Shown here: in pieces, positions 28,107-36,320 of the stretch
How positions within the stretch are numbered: the first letter of the stretch is position 1
Layout of the letters: every line of letters begins with the position of its first letter
Source of the DNA: an uncultured Erythrobacter sp.
GTDB taxonomy: Bacteria > Pseudomonadota > Alphaproteobacteria > Sphingomonadales > Sphingomonadaceae
Direction of reading: 5' to 3'
Assembly: GCA_947488155.1 (NCBI GenBank)
Contig: CANKYK010000001.1
Coordinates: 1,320,439-1,384,438, forward strand
DNA length: 64,000 nt
Position numbers and translations under genes: made by a program
Notes under the pieces: generated by a model
The model's database searches: none
The model's input: the letters and a program-made list of their open reading frames with translations, nothing else
What the model was told of the DNA's origin: nothing

Positions 28107-29123
28107 TCAGCCCCGAATGGTCTCAAGCAGGGTTTCGACATGCTCGATCGGGGTAAACTGGCCAATGCCGTGCCCCAGATTGAAGACATGCGGACGCTCG
28201 ACGAAAGCGCGAAGGATCAGTTTTGCTCGGGCGCTCACAGCATCGCCGCCCGCCTCCAGCAGCAAAGGATCAAAGTTGCCCTGCACCGGCATGCCATCGG
28301 GCAACACCGAATGGACCCAGTCTGGATCAAGCGTTTCGTCCATCCCGATCGCATCGACCCCGGTTTCACGTGCATAACTGGGCAGTTTCGCGCCCGCACC
28401 CTTAGGAAACCCAATGATCGGAGTGTCTGGGTGTGACTGCTTCACTGCGGCAACAATCTTTGCATTGGGCGCGATAACCCAGCGCTCAAATTCATCTGGC
28501 GCAAGGCTGCCCGCCCAGCTGTCAAACAATTGCACAGCCTCCGCCCCGGCGTTGATCTGGCCGCGCAAATAGCCGATAGTCACATCTACAATCGCGTCCA
28601 AGATTACCTGCATTTGGGCCGGATCGCGATACGCTAACAAGCGCGCTTTGCCCTGGTCTTTGCTGCCCTCGCCAGCGATCATGTAGGTCGCGACCGTCCA
28701 TGGACTGCCTGCAAAACCAAGCATGGTTACCTCATCGCTGATCATGCCGCGCGTTAGCCGCACGGTCTCATAGATGGGATCAAACCGCTCCGGCGCCGCA
28801 GTGAAATCCTCAAGCTTCGCTTCCAGCAAAGTAGGGCTCAGTTTGGGACCTTCACCTGCGAGAAATGCTAGGCCCTGACCCATGGCATGCGGAACGATCA
28901 GAATATCGGAAAACAGGATCGCCCCGTCGAAGCCGAACCGGCGAATGGGCTGAACCGTGATCTCAGCCGCCACCTGGCTATCGTAAACAAGCTCAAGGAA
29001 ACCGCCCTTTTCGGCACGCAGCTCCCTGTATTCAGGTAGATACCTACCGGCTTGCCTCATCAGCCAGATAGGAGTCTTATCCTGCTTGGTTCCCTTAAGT
29101 GTATCGAGCAAGATGCCCGGCAT
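28107..29123 (-). CDS. hemE: uroporphyrinogen decarboxylase
   Basis: A 338-residue cytoplasmic enzyme decarboxylating uroporphyrinogen III to coproporphyrinogen III. The N-terminal signature PIWLMRQAGRYLPEYRELR and the internal GFAGSPWTVATYM are diagnostic. I start at ATG 29123 (MPGILLDTLKG); an in-frame ATG 123 bases upstream lies in the AT-rich intergenic region and would add an unrelated leader. HemE flanking the replication origin is the Caulobacter arrangement. It is probably co-transcribed with hemJ. Confidence 0.97.
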   Translation of the reverse strand: MPGILLDTLKGTKQDKTPIWLMRQAGRYLPEYRELRAEKGGFLELVYDSQVAAEITVQPIRRFGFDGAILFSDILIVPHAMGQGLAFLAGEGPKLSPTLLEAKLEDFTAAPERFDPIYETVRLTRGMISDEVTMLGFAGSPWTVATYMIAGEGSKDQGKARLLAYRDPAQMQVILDAIVDVTIGYLRGQINAGAEAVQLFDSWAGSLAPDEFERWVIAPNAKIVAAVKQSHPDTPIIGFPKGAGAKLPSYARETGVDAIGMDETLDPDWVHSVLPDGMPVQGNFDPLLLEAGGDAVSARAKLILRAFVERPHVFNLGHGIGQFTPIEHVETLLETIRG

Positions 29124-29509
29124 AGATAGGCTCCAATCAATAAATAAATATATATATTTATATAAGGTTTGTAGGAGTTTGTTGGCCCTGTGGAAATCGG
29201 GAATTACCGGCCTCTGCCTGATTTCTCCGGCCCTGAACAGAGCCAAAGGTGAACGCGAATCTGAGTGTTTAGGTGGTCAAGCCATTCTTATCCCCGTTCT
29301 CCCCAGCCTGTTTAAACTCGCTGTCCCATGTCGACAAACACGCGGCCCAATGCCTGTCACTGGGCATGAATCCCATCCACGATCTTGTCGACCGGTTTCT
29401 CCCGTGGTTTATACCTGTGTCTATCAACATGCCTGCGCGGCTGATAAAGTATCGCCATTAAGCATCGTGAATTGCCACCGCACTGCCTAAGGATCAAACA
29501 CCAAACGCT
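29124..29509. other. putative chromosomal replication origin (oriC)
   Basis: A 386-base gene-free stretch between divergent hemE and the PPSR gene, the position of Cori in Caulobacter crescentus. Bases 29135-29164 are almost purely A/T (taaataaatatatatattta), a plausible unwinding element. Two 7-of-9 DnaA-box-like sequences are seen: TGTGGAAAT (29189-29197, reverse) and TTATCCCCG (29288-29296). Genes on both sides point away from it. parABS lies 2-10 kb to the left. The box evidence alone is weak; position and strand switch carry the call. Confidence 0.65.
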
Positions 29510-30355
29510 ATGAACCGGCTGAATCTGCATCTCGTATCGGATTCCACCGGCGAAACCTTGGAAATGATCACGAAGGCGGCCTTGGCTCAGTTCGATGATC
29601 CGGAAGTGAACCGGCATTTTTGGCCGATGGTGCGTTCACGCCAACATTTAGACCGAATTGTGCCAGATTTGGCCGATAATCCTGGCTTGGTGCTGTTCAC
29701 GCTCGTCAATCCGGATACCCGTGCTCGGCTGGAGGAGCATTGCCGCCAGCTTGGCCTGCCAGCGGTTCCGGTGCTGGATGGTGTAACAGCGGCGCTAGAG
29801 GCGCAATTGGGCGAAGAGGCGCATGGCCGCCCTGGGCGTCAGCATTTGATGGATGAGGCCTATTTCAAGCGGGTTGAGGCGATTCAATTCACCATCGCGC
29901 ATGATGATGGTATTGGCTGGGAAAACTGGGAAGAGGCAGACATTGTCCTGGCCGGGGTTTCGCGCAGCTCAAAGACACCAACCAGCATCTATCTCGCCAA
30001 TCGCGGCTATAAGGTCGCCAATATCCCGCTGGTCGTGGAAAGCCCTCCGCCCAAGGCTCTGTTTGGTCTTAGGCATCCGATGGTCGTCGGCCTTACCACC
30101 GCGCCCGAGCGCCTGGTCCAAATTCGCCGCAACCGCCTGCTGTCGCTCAATGAAGGCACAGAGACCTCTTATGTTGACGGTGACCGAGTGAAGGATGAAC
30201 TTCAATTTGCCCGCAGGATGTTTGCCGACAATGGCTGGCCGGTAATCGACGTCACACGCCGATCGATTGAGGAAAGCGCGGCGGCGATTATTCGCCTGGT
30301 GCAAGAACGCCAGCGCCGTGACCGGCCGGTCGATGGGACTTCCAAGCCGATATGA
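29510..30355 (+). CDS. pyruvate, water dikinase regulatory protein-like kinase/pyrophosphorylase (PPSR, DUF299)
   Basis: A 281-residue bifunctional ADP-dependent kinase/Pi-dependent pyrophosphorylase family member that switches PpsA or PPDK on and off by threonine phosphorylation. The P-loop GVSRSSKT is at 149-156, and the N-terminal HLVSDSTGETLE is typical. Which dikinase it controls cannot be told; no ppsA/ppdK lies in the window. It is the first gene right of the proposed origin, as is its homologue in Caulobacter, and overlaps maf by 4 bases. The nearest aagga (29489-29493) is 16 bases upstream, so initiation may be weak. Confidence 0.93.
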   Translation: MNRLNLHLVSDSTGETLEMITKAALAQFDDPEVNRHFWPMVRSRQHLDRIVPDLADNPGLVLFTLVNPDTRARLEEHCRQLGLPAVPVLDGVTAALEAQLGEEAHGRPGRQHLMDEAYFKRVEAIQFTIAHDDGIGWENWEEADIVLAGVSRSSKTPTSIYLANRGYKVANIPLVVESPPPKALFGLRHPMVVGLTTAPERLVQIRRNRLLSLNEGTETSYVDGDRVKDELQFARRMFADNGWPVIDVTRRSIEESAAAIIRLVQERQRRDRPVDGTSKPI

Positions 30356-30954
30356 ACGCACGCTCCTCGAAACTCATACTGGCTTCTAAATCGGCCTCTC
30401 GCCGCGCGATGCTCGATGCGGCGGGGGTCACCTATGAAGCGCGTCCGGCGTCAATAGATGAGCGCGCGCTTGAGGATGAAATGGCGGGCGCTGCGCCGTA
30501 TGAGATCGCCGAAGCGCTAGCGGTCGCGAAAGCGGCGGCGATTGCGGCCGAAGAACCTGATGCGCTGGTCTTGGGCAGCGATTCTCTGGTGGTCGCGGGC
30601 GGCAAACGCTTCGACAAGCCGACCGACCGCGCGAATGCGGCGGAACATCTGCGGTTTTTCTCTGGCAAAGCAATTGAGCTACACAGCGCTGCTGCGCTGG
30701 TGCAGGCCGACACATGCGAATGGAGCGGGACATCGCTTGCTAAATTGCACGTTCGGGAGCTGTCAGAGGACTTTATCGAGCATTATCTGAGCCAGGAATG
30801 GCCAGAAATCGGCTTTACTGTGGGGTGTTTCCGGATTGAGGCCATGGGCGTGCAGTTGTTCGAGGCGATTGAAGGTGATCAATTCACCGTGTTGGGCATG
30901 CCGCTGCTGCCTGTGCTTGGCGCACTGCGGGAATTGGATGTTCTTCCTTCATGA
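30352..30954 (+). CDS. maf: Maf family nucleotide pyrophosphatase
   Basis: A 200-residue Maf/YhdE-like house-cleaning enzyme that hydrolyses non-canonical or modified nucleoside triphosphates. The N-terminal LASKSASRRAML carries the family's S-x-S-x-R-R motif, and the catalytic Asp lies in LVLGSDSLVV. It overlaps the PPSR gene and aroE by 4 bases each (ATGA), so it is part of a tightly coupled operon. The exact nucleotide preference is not readable here. Confidence 0.93.
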   Translation: MNARSSKLILASKSASRRAMLDAAGVTYEARPASIDERALEDEMAGAAPYEIAEALAVAKAAAIAAEEPDALVLGSDSLVVAGGKRFDKPTDRANAAEHLRFFSGKAIELHSAAALVQADTCEWSGTSLAKLHVRELSEDFIEHYLSQEWPEIGFTVGCFRIEAMGVQLFEAIEGDQFTVLGMPLLPVLGALRELDVLPS

Positions 30955-31814
30955 GCGAGCTAAAGCCTTATGCTGAGGTGATTGGCGACCCAATTGCGCA
31001 GTCCAAATCGCCTTTGATCCATGGGTTTTGGCTAAAGCAGCTTGGTATTGAGGCGGATTATCGCTCTCACCGGGTCACCAGCGCTGATCTGGCCGGCTAC
31101 ATCGCTGAGCGCCGCGAGGATCCCGCGTGGCGCGGCTGCAATATCACCATGCCTCTAAAACAAGAGGTGATCCCGCTGCTCGACAAAGTTGAGGGCGACG
31201 CGCAGACAATCGGCGCGGTCAACACGGTTTATCGCGGCGACAATGGCGAGCTGATCGGCGCGAACACCGATGCGGTGGGCTTTACAGAGCCTTTGCAGGA
31301 CATTTTGGCCAGCGAGCATCTGTTTCGCATGGCGCGCATCATTGGGACCGGCGGAGCGGCCCGGGCTATTATCACCGCACTCACAGCGCATGGCTTCACC
31401 CTCGTGATCGCCGCGCGCAATCAAGCCAAGGCAAAGCAATTGCTGAAAGAACTGCGCCCTGAGGGGGAGCATTACACCGCCCCGCTCGATCATTTCGCAC
31501 GCCCCACCGACTTTGCCTTTGATGACCGCGACAGATGCCTCGATCTGGTGGTGAATGCTTCGCCCTTGGGTATGCGGGGCAGTCCAGAGCTGGTGTTTGA
31601 CTGGAGCCACGCGCCGCCTGGGAGCATCGCCTATGACATTGTTACCGACCCAGTTGAAACCCTGTTCTTGCAGCATGCGGCTGAGGCAGGGTCTCCCACA
31701 ATTGATGGGCTGTCGATGTTGATCGGACAGGCAGCAGCGGCGTTTGAGAAGTTTTTCGGGCAAGCTCCGCCCCGCGATCACGATGCAAAGCTACGCGAGA
31801 CCATATCTCAGTGA
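30951..31814 (+). CDS. aroE: shikimate dehydrogenase (NADP+)
   Basis: A 287-residue enzyme reducing 3-dehydroshikimate to shikimate in aromatic amino acid synthesis. Substrate-site residues are seen in GDPIAQSKSPLIHGFW and the catalytic lysine in NITMPLKQEV; NTDAVGF carries the conserved Asp. The NADP fold follows (IGTGGAARAIITAL). It is coupled to maf and coaE by 4-base overlaps. The PPSR-maf-aroE-coaE-dnaQ order is common near alphaproteobacterial origins. Confidence 0.96.
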   Translation: MSELKPYAEVIGDPIAQSKSPLIHGFWLKQLGIEADYRSHRVTSADLAGYIAERREDPAWRGCNITMPLKQEVIPLLDKVEGDAQTIGAVNTVYRGDNGELIGANTDAVGFTEPLQDILASEHLFRMARIIGTGGAARAIITALTAHGFTLVIAARNQAKAKQLLKELRPEGEHYTAPLDHFARPTDFAFDDRDRCLDLVVNASPLGMRGSPELVFDWSHAPPGSIAYDIVTDPVETLFLQHAAEAGSPTIDGLSMLIGQAAAAFEKFFGQAPPRDHDAKLRETISQ

Positions 31815-32410
31815 GCAAAACCTTCATCCTTGGCCTCACCGGTTCAATCGGCATGGGCAAATCGACCGTCGCGGCCATGTTTGAGGCACAAGGTGTTCCC
31901 GTGTTTGATGCCGATGCGCAGGTGCGCGCCATGCAGGGCCCTGGCGGATCATTGCTGCCCGCGATTGAGGCGACCTTCCCTGGTTCGACAGGACCAAATG
32001 GAGTCGAGCGAGAGGCGCTGGGGAAACTGGTTTTTGCAGAGCCAGAAAAGCTGCGACAGCTAGAGGGAATTGTGCACCCAGCGGTTGGCCAGAAACGTGC
32101 CGAGTTCCTGCAAGACAATGCCGATGCCCCGCTACTCGTGTTTGATATACCACTCTTGTTTGAAGGTGGCGGCAATGAAGCGGTCGACGCGGTCGTGGTT
32201 GTATCCGCCCCTGCAAAGACCCAGCGCGAGCGCGTGCTTGCCCGCCCCGGCATGACGGCGGAGAAATTTGAGCATATTCTCGGCCTGCAAGTGCCCGACA
32301 TCGAAAAGCGCAAACGTGCTGATTATGTGATTGATACAGGCACTTCGCTTGAGGAAACCGAGGCAGCGGTCAGAGAAATGATTGCGCAGCTAACCACTAA
32401 CGCTGCCTGA
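31811..32410 (+). CDS. coaE: dephospho-CoA kinase
   Basis: A 199-residue kinase catalysing the last step of coenzyme A synthesis, phosphorylation of the ribose 3'-OH of dephospho-CoA. The P-loop GSIGMGKST is at 11-19, and the family's DIPLLFE stretch follows in the middle. The start is GTG at 31811, overlapping the aroE stop as GTGA, and it is the fourth coupled gene of the operon. Nothing unusual is seen in the length. Confidence 0.96.
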   Translation: MSKTFILGLTGSIGMGKSTVAAMFEAQGVPVFDADAQVRAMQGPGGSLLPAIEATFPGSTGPNGVEREALGKLVFAEPEKLRQLEGIVHPAVGQKRAEFLQDNADAPLLVFDIPLLFEGGGNEAVDAVVVVSAPAKTQRERVLARPGMTAEKFEHILGLQVPDIEKRKRADYVIDTGTSLEETEAAVREMIAQLTTNAA

Positions 32411-32516
32411 CGCACTACTCGGTTTGGGCTAACCGCCTGCTAATGGCACCAATTTGGGTTAAGCTGCTTCAATTGACCTCTTGCGCCTTCGCAATCTTGG
32501 TCCGATAGTACCACCA

Positions 32517-33230
32517 ATGCGTGAAATCGTCTTTGATACAGAAACCACCGGCCTCGATCCTAAGACAGGCGACCGGATGGTTGAAATTGGCTGTGTTGAG
32601 ATGGTGGGACGGGTGCCAACAGGCGCCAGCTATCACGCCTATTACAATCCTCAGCGCGATATGCCGCAGGCCGCAGAGGCGGTTCACGGACTGTCGATCT
32701 CATTCCTTGAGACCAAACCTTTGTTCAAGGATACAGCAGCTGAATTACTGGAGTTTCTGGGCGATGCGCCGCTGGTTGCGCACAACGCCAGCTTTGACTT
32801 TGGCTTTTTGAACAATGAGCTGGTGCTGATCGGGATGGAGCCCATCTCGCTGGACCGGATGGTTGATACAGTTGCTCTGGCGCGCAAGAAACATCCTGGC
32901 TCCAAGCTGTCATTGGATGCGCTTTGTACGCGTTACGGCATTGATCGCAGCCACCGGGTGAAGCACGGGGCGCTGCTCGATGCGGAATTGTTGGCGCAGG
33001 TCTATGTTGAGCTGACTGGTGGCCGCCAGATTGGCTTAGGACTGGCGTCGGACGGTGGATCTGACGCGGCGAGCGGCCGGGAAGATGTCAGCGTGCCAGC
33101 AGCGGCTTTGGCTGCAGCAGCAAAGCGGCGTGATCGCCGCGAACCGCGCCCGCATGCTGCAAGGCCGGATGAATTGGCGCGGCATAAAGCGTTCCTGGAC
33201 GGAATTGAAAAGGCAATTTGGGCGCGTTGA
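32517..33230 (+). CDS. dnaQ: DNA polymerase III epsilon subunit (proofreading exonuclease)
   Basis: A 237-residue DEDDh 3'-5' exonuclease that proofreads for the replicative polymerase. Exo I is FDTETTG (D7, E9), Exo II HNASFDFGFLN, and Exo III includes HGALLDAELL. The C-terminal tail after about 185 is Ala/Arg-rich and should contact the polymerase alpha subunit. I chose ATG 32517 (MREIVFDTETTG); the opening 36 bases further up adds a non-family leader. It lies 106 bases after coaE. Confidence 0.96.
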   Translation: MREIVFDTETTGLDPKTGDRMVEIGCVEMVGRVPTGASYHAYYNPQRDMPQAAEAVHGLSISFLETKPLFKDTAAELLEFLGDAPLVAHNASFDFGFLNNELVLIGMEPISLDRMVDTVALARKKHPGSKLSLDALCTRYGIDRSHRVKHGALLDAELLAQVYVELTGGRQIGLGLASDGGSDAASGREDVSVPAAALAAAAKRRDRREPRPHAARPDELARHKAFLDGIEKAIWAR

Positions 33231-33302
33231 GTTCTCTCACATCATAACGCGCGCATTGGATTTGGGGCATTTGGGTCGAAAACAACAAAGGAGACAGCCA
33301 CA

Positions 33303-33869
33303 ATGGATATCCGGGTTTCAGGGCATCAAGTGGAAACTGGCGCGGCATTGCAGGAGCATGTCGAAGACCGTTTGGGCGGCATCGTCGATAAATATTTCGA
33401 CCGAGCGATCTCCTCTCACGTTACCTTTGGCAAAGCGCCTGCAGGCGCGTTCTCATGCGACATTGTGACGCATGTGATGCAGGGGCTGATCTTGAAAGCT
33501 CGGGCTGATGCGCATGACGCGCATCAAGCGCTGGACAATGCCGCGGCCAAGATCGACAAACAGTTGCGCCGCTACAAACGCCGCCTTAACGACCGGCATG
33601 AGCAAGCCGACCATGCAAAGCGCGAAGAAGAGGCGGCCTACACCATCTTTGCAGCCGCTGACGAACCCGAAGAAGAGGTCGTGGCTGATGCGCCGCTGGT
33701 GGTCGCAGAGACCAGTACAGACATCCCATCTTACAGCGTTGCGGATGCTGTCATGATGCTGGATTTGCGCGATACGAATGCATTGTTCTTCAAAAATGCT
33801 GGCACTGAGAGGCATAATATGGTTTACCGTCGCTCAGATGGCTCAATCGGTTGGGTTGAGCCGCGATAG
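33303..33869 (+). CDS. hpf: long-form ribosome hibernation promoting factor
   Basis: A 188-residue protein: an N-terminal YfiA/HPF domain (about 1-105) that occupies the ribosomal decoding centre, an acidic linker, and a C-terminal dimerisation domain ending HNMVYRRSDGSIGWVEPR. The two-domain form dimerises 70S ribosomes to 100S on its own. A textbook aaggag at 33287-33292 supports the ATG at 33303. It is followed by ptsN; in many proteobacteria rpoN precedes this pair, but no rpoN is present here. Confidence 0.95.
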   Translation: MDIRVSGHQVETGAALQEHVEDRLGGIVDKYFDRAISSHVTFGKAPAGAFSCDIVTHVMQGLILKARADAHDAHQALDNAAAKIDKQLRRYKRRLNDRHEQADHAKREEEAAYTIFAAADEPEEEVVADAPLVVAETSTDIPSYSVADAVMMLDLRDTNALFFKNAGTERHNMVYRRSDGSIGWVEPR

Positions 33870-34000
33870 GGCAGCGCAGCACCCCTGCTGACAGAATTGC
33901 CCCTTCATGACCGCAGGAGAAGCGCCGCGCAGGACAGCGGCAACCCCCGGTGATGTGGTTATGAAATGCGAGTGACTGAATTAGGATCACGATTTTTGCG

Positions 34001-34462
34001 ATGGATGTAAATCTGAGATTGCTGCCCGAGGCGGTCGCCTCGGCTCGTTTGGAAACGCGCCAGGAAGTCCTGAGCCGAATTGCTGAAATGCTTTCGGAAG
34101 TTCATGGTCTTGACCGCGTGGATATCCTTGAACGTTTGGAAGAGCGTGAGGCGCTTGGTAGCACTGGCTTTGGCCGGGCTGTCGCGATTCCGCACTGCCG
34201 CTCTCGCGAAGTAAAGCGCCCTACTGTGGTGCTTCTGCGTCTGGAGCAACCGGTCGATTTCGCTGCGGCTGATGCCATGCCTGTCAGTCTGATTTTCGGC
34301 CTGGTATCGCCAGAAGATGCGGGCGCGACTCACCTGCATGCTTTGGCGACCATTTCGCGACTAATGCGCGATGATGCGATCCTGGATGCGGTGCTAGAGG
34401 CGCCGGATGCAGATGCTCTTTATTCGGTTTTGACCAATCAATTCCTGCGTGATGCCGCCTGA
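34001..34462 (+). CDS. ptsN: PTS IIA-like nitrogen regulatory protein PtsN
   Basis: A 153-residue EIIA-Ntr/fructose-type IIA protein; the phosphorylated histidine is H65 in AIPHCRS. In the nitrogen PTS it receives phosphate from NPr and affects potassium transport and stress responses. No permease or EI gene is nearby. It lies 131 bases after hpf, and its stop is 7 bases before the start of the thioesterase gene. The ribosome-binding site is weak (ttagga about 16 bases upstream). Confidence 0.94.
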   Translation: MDVNLRLLPEAVASARLETRQEVLSRIAEMLSEVHGLDRVDILERLEEREALGSTGFGRAVAIPHCRSREVKRPTVVLLRLEQPVDFAAADAMPVSLIFGLVSPEDAGATHLHALATISRLMRDDAILDAVLEAPDADALYSVLTNQFLRDAA

Positions 34463-34469
34463 GGATCAT

Positions 34470-34973
34470 ATGAGCGAGCCTGCGACCGGTTCTGGCGCAG
34501 AGGCCTCTTCTGGAGGCGCTGAGCGGCATTACCGCGCGCTTGAACAATTGTATAACTCGGCCCCGATCAATGGGAAATTCGCTTCTGAGCTGACGATTGT
34601 GGAGGAAGGGCGCTCACGCCTGACTTTCACCATCACCGAAGATGTGTTTCACGCCGCTGGCGCGGCCCACGGCACGATCTATTTCAAAATGCTCGATGAT
34701 GCGGCCTTTTATGCGGCCAACACCCTGGCAACCGATCGCTTTTTGCTCACGACCAGTTTCAACCTGCACTTCACCAAGCCTGTCAGGGCGGGAGAAGTTG
34801 TGGCCGAAGGACGATGGGTGAGCGGAAAACGCCGCGTTTTTGTAGCCGAATCGCGCCTGGTCGATGCAGAGGGCGATGAAATTGGCCGCGGTACTGGCAC
34901 ATTCATGCGTTCACGGATCGCGCTTTCCAGCCTCTCTGGATACACCTCTGACCCCGGCACCTCAGGCGAGTAA
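34470..34973 (+). CDS. PaaI-type hotdog-fold thioesterase
   Basis: A 167-residue hotdog protein. The core pattern HAAGAAHGTIYFKMLDDAAFYAANT carries the HGG-like loop and the catalytic Asp of PaaI/YbgC-type acyl-CoA thioesterases, and FLLTTSFNLHFTKPVRAGE follows. The thioester substrate is not inferable. I start at ATG 34470 because agga lies just before it (34462-34465) and directly follows the ptsN stop; an in-frame ATG at 34449 would overlap ptsN. Confidence 0.88.
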   Translation: MSEPATGSGAEASSGGAERHYRALEQLYNSAPINGKFASELTIVEEGRSRLTFTITEDVFHAAGAAHGTIYFKMLDDAAFYAANTLATDRFLLTTSFNLHFTKPVRAGEVVAEGRWVSGKRRVFVAESRLVDAEGDEIGRGTGTFMRSRIALSSLSGYTSDPGTSGE

Positions 34974-34974
34974 A

Positions 34975-35310
34975 ATGGACGCGCGGCTGCCTGCCCATAT
35001 CGAAATCACCGGTTTAATCCGCGCTGCAGAGGAGCAGGGCGGCATTGCGACGGTGCTTTCCAAAGGTGAGAGAGACGCTGGAACGATCCTCGTGGTAACC
35101 ATGTATCGCGGTGAAAACGCAACACTTTACGAGCGGATGCCGCAGCTTGATGGGTCACGCTCCTTTGTTGCCACAAAATTTCAAGATATTGAAAAACCAT
35201 ACGAATTTACAGAATATTTAGATCGCAGAGGCTCACAAGACCCCGATAATTGGATACTGGAGGTGGACGTCGCGGACCCGGAACGCTTCGTCGCATCCAA
35301 CCTCCATTAA
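34975..35310 (+). CDS. DUF1491 family protein
   Basis: A 111-residue protein of the DUF1491 family (MDARLPAHIEITGLIRAAEEQGG), found mainly in alphaproteobacteria, with no known function. The pattern of a mixed alpha/beta domain with conserved RGE and WILEVD is visible. The ATG at 34975 is one base after the thioesterase stop, so the two are probably coupled; an in-frame opening at 34864 would lie inside that gene. The following 205 bases to 35515 contain nothing I can name. Confidence 0.85.
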   Translation: MDARLPAHIEITGLIRAAEEQGGIATVLSKGERDAGTILVVTMYRGENATLYERMPQLDGSRSFVATKFQDIEKPYEFTEYLDRRGSQDPDNWILEVDVADPERFVASNLH

Positions 35311-35515
35311 CTTGACATAGTTTCGGTTGCGACTAACTGGCTGCACAGCTTCCAAGAGCGTAGGCGGTTTGACACGGCGATAAGGTCGGCAAACTAGCAC
35401 GCAGACGGGGGGCAGCCGGTAGGCATATTTAGACCCCTCTCTTAATTCGCGAATACACTCGCAACAGGTCTTAGCCTGCGTCGGAGCTTGCTCACCGCAC
35501 AGAATGTGATTGTTC

Positions 35516-36178
35516 ATGAGTCGTAAGACTTATTCTTTGAGTGCAGCCGCGATTGTCGCGATTGGCACCATCAGTTTCTCCAGTGCCGACATGTCCGGCG
35601 CTGTCGCTCAGGAAAGCGATGCCGAAGTGGTGTCCGTCCCTGAGGTCGCTGAGAGCAGCGACACCGTCTTTATTTCGCAGGAAGTGGTTCAGCCACTGGC
35701 CGCGGAGACACTGGAAGACGACGATAAAGCTTCTTTGATCCCTCAGGCCGCGCCAACAGCGGACTCACTGCGTGAGCTTGTCGGTCAAATCGATACCTCT
35801 GGTACATTGTCCAAAGAACTGCGCTGTCTTGCAGGAGCGGTCTATTTCGAAGCGCGCGGTGAGCCGCTCGCAGGCCAGCTGGCCGTCGCACAGGTTGTTA
35901 TGAATCGCGCCGATGATCGCCGCTTCCCGGGAAGCTATTGCGGTGTTGTCTATCAACGCTCGCAATTCTCTTTCGTAAAGGGCGGCCGGATGCCAAACAT
36001 TCGAACCGGTACGGCTGCGTGGAAGCGCGCCAAGGCGATTGCTCAAATCGCGCATGATGCGATGTGGGAATCCGAGGCGGACGACTCACTTTATTTCCAT
36101 GCGAAATATGTGCGTCCTTCATGGAGCCGCAACAAGACGCGGCGGGCCTCAATCAATACCCATATCTTCTACCGGTAA
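35516..36178 (+). CDS. SleB-like cell wall hydrolase
   Basis: A 220-residue exported protein with a signal-like N-terminus (LSAAAIVAIGTISFSSADM), a Glu/Val-rich linker, and a C-terminal hydrolase_2 domain (about 95-220). The family motif LAGAVYFEARGEPLAGQLAVA contains the likely catalytic glutamate, followed by VVMNRADD. Such enzymes act as lytic transglycosylases or amidases on peptidoglycan. The ATG at 35516 is used; there is no good Shine-Dalgarno sequence, and a TTG two codons upstream is the only alternative. A strong terminator follows at 36202. Confidence 0.88.
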   Translation: MSRKTYSLSAAAIVAIGTISFSSADMSGAVAQESDAEVVSVPEVAESSDTVFISQEVVQPLAAETLEDDDKASLIPQAAPTADSLRELVGQIDTSGTLSKELRCLAGAVYFEARGEPLAGQLAVAQVVMNRADDRRFPGSYCGVVYQRSQFSFVKGGRMPNIRTGTAAWKRAKAIAQIAHDAMWESEADDSLYFHAKYVRPSWSRNKTRRASINTHIFYR

Positions 36179-36201
36179 TTTGATCTTCAAGAGTTTAGCA
36201 G

Positions 36202-36234
36202 GCCCTCGCTGGAAACAGCGGGGGCTTTTGTTTT
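36202..36234 (+). terminator. intrinsic terminator after the cell wall hydrolase gene
   Basis: A 10-bp GC-rich stem with one G-U wobble (36202-36211 with 36216-36225), GAAA tetraloop, then ttttgtttt. It lies 23 bases after the stop. Confidence 0.9.
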
Positions 36235-36245
36235 GGAGAACCACC

Positions 36246-36310
36246 GCCACCCGCGCCCTCTACCCTTCCACCCGGAGCCTACCGGAGGAAGGGTAGAGGG
36301 CGCGGGTGGC
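36246..36310. repeat. 24-bp perfect inverted repeat between convergent genes
   Basis: Bases 36246-36269 are the exact reverse complement of 36287-36310, separated by 17 bases that contain a further CCGG-agccta-CCGG inner stem. Arms are GC-rich (starting GCCACCCGCGCCC). It ends 10 bases before the xth stop. It may be a REP/MITE-like palindrome or a back-stop terminator for xth; no T run follows on either side. I found no second copy in this window. Confidence 0.85.
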
Positions 36311-36320
36311 TAGGGCGAGG

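Noticed and set aside
28363..28376. GTTTCACGTGCATA, a fifth parS-like sequence inside hemE
   Set aside because: Three mismatches in 14, with one arm essentially lost; not distinguishable from chance by eye.
29086..29490. 134-codon plus-strand frame across the hemE-PPSR gap
   Set aside because: It overlaps the 5' end of hemE in antisense and the AT-rich block; it has no recognisable domain. The gap is better explained as an origin.
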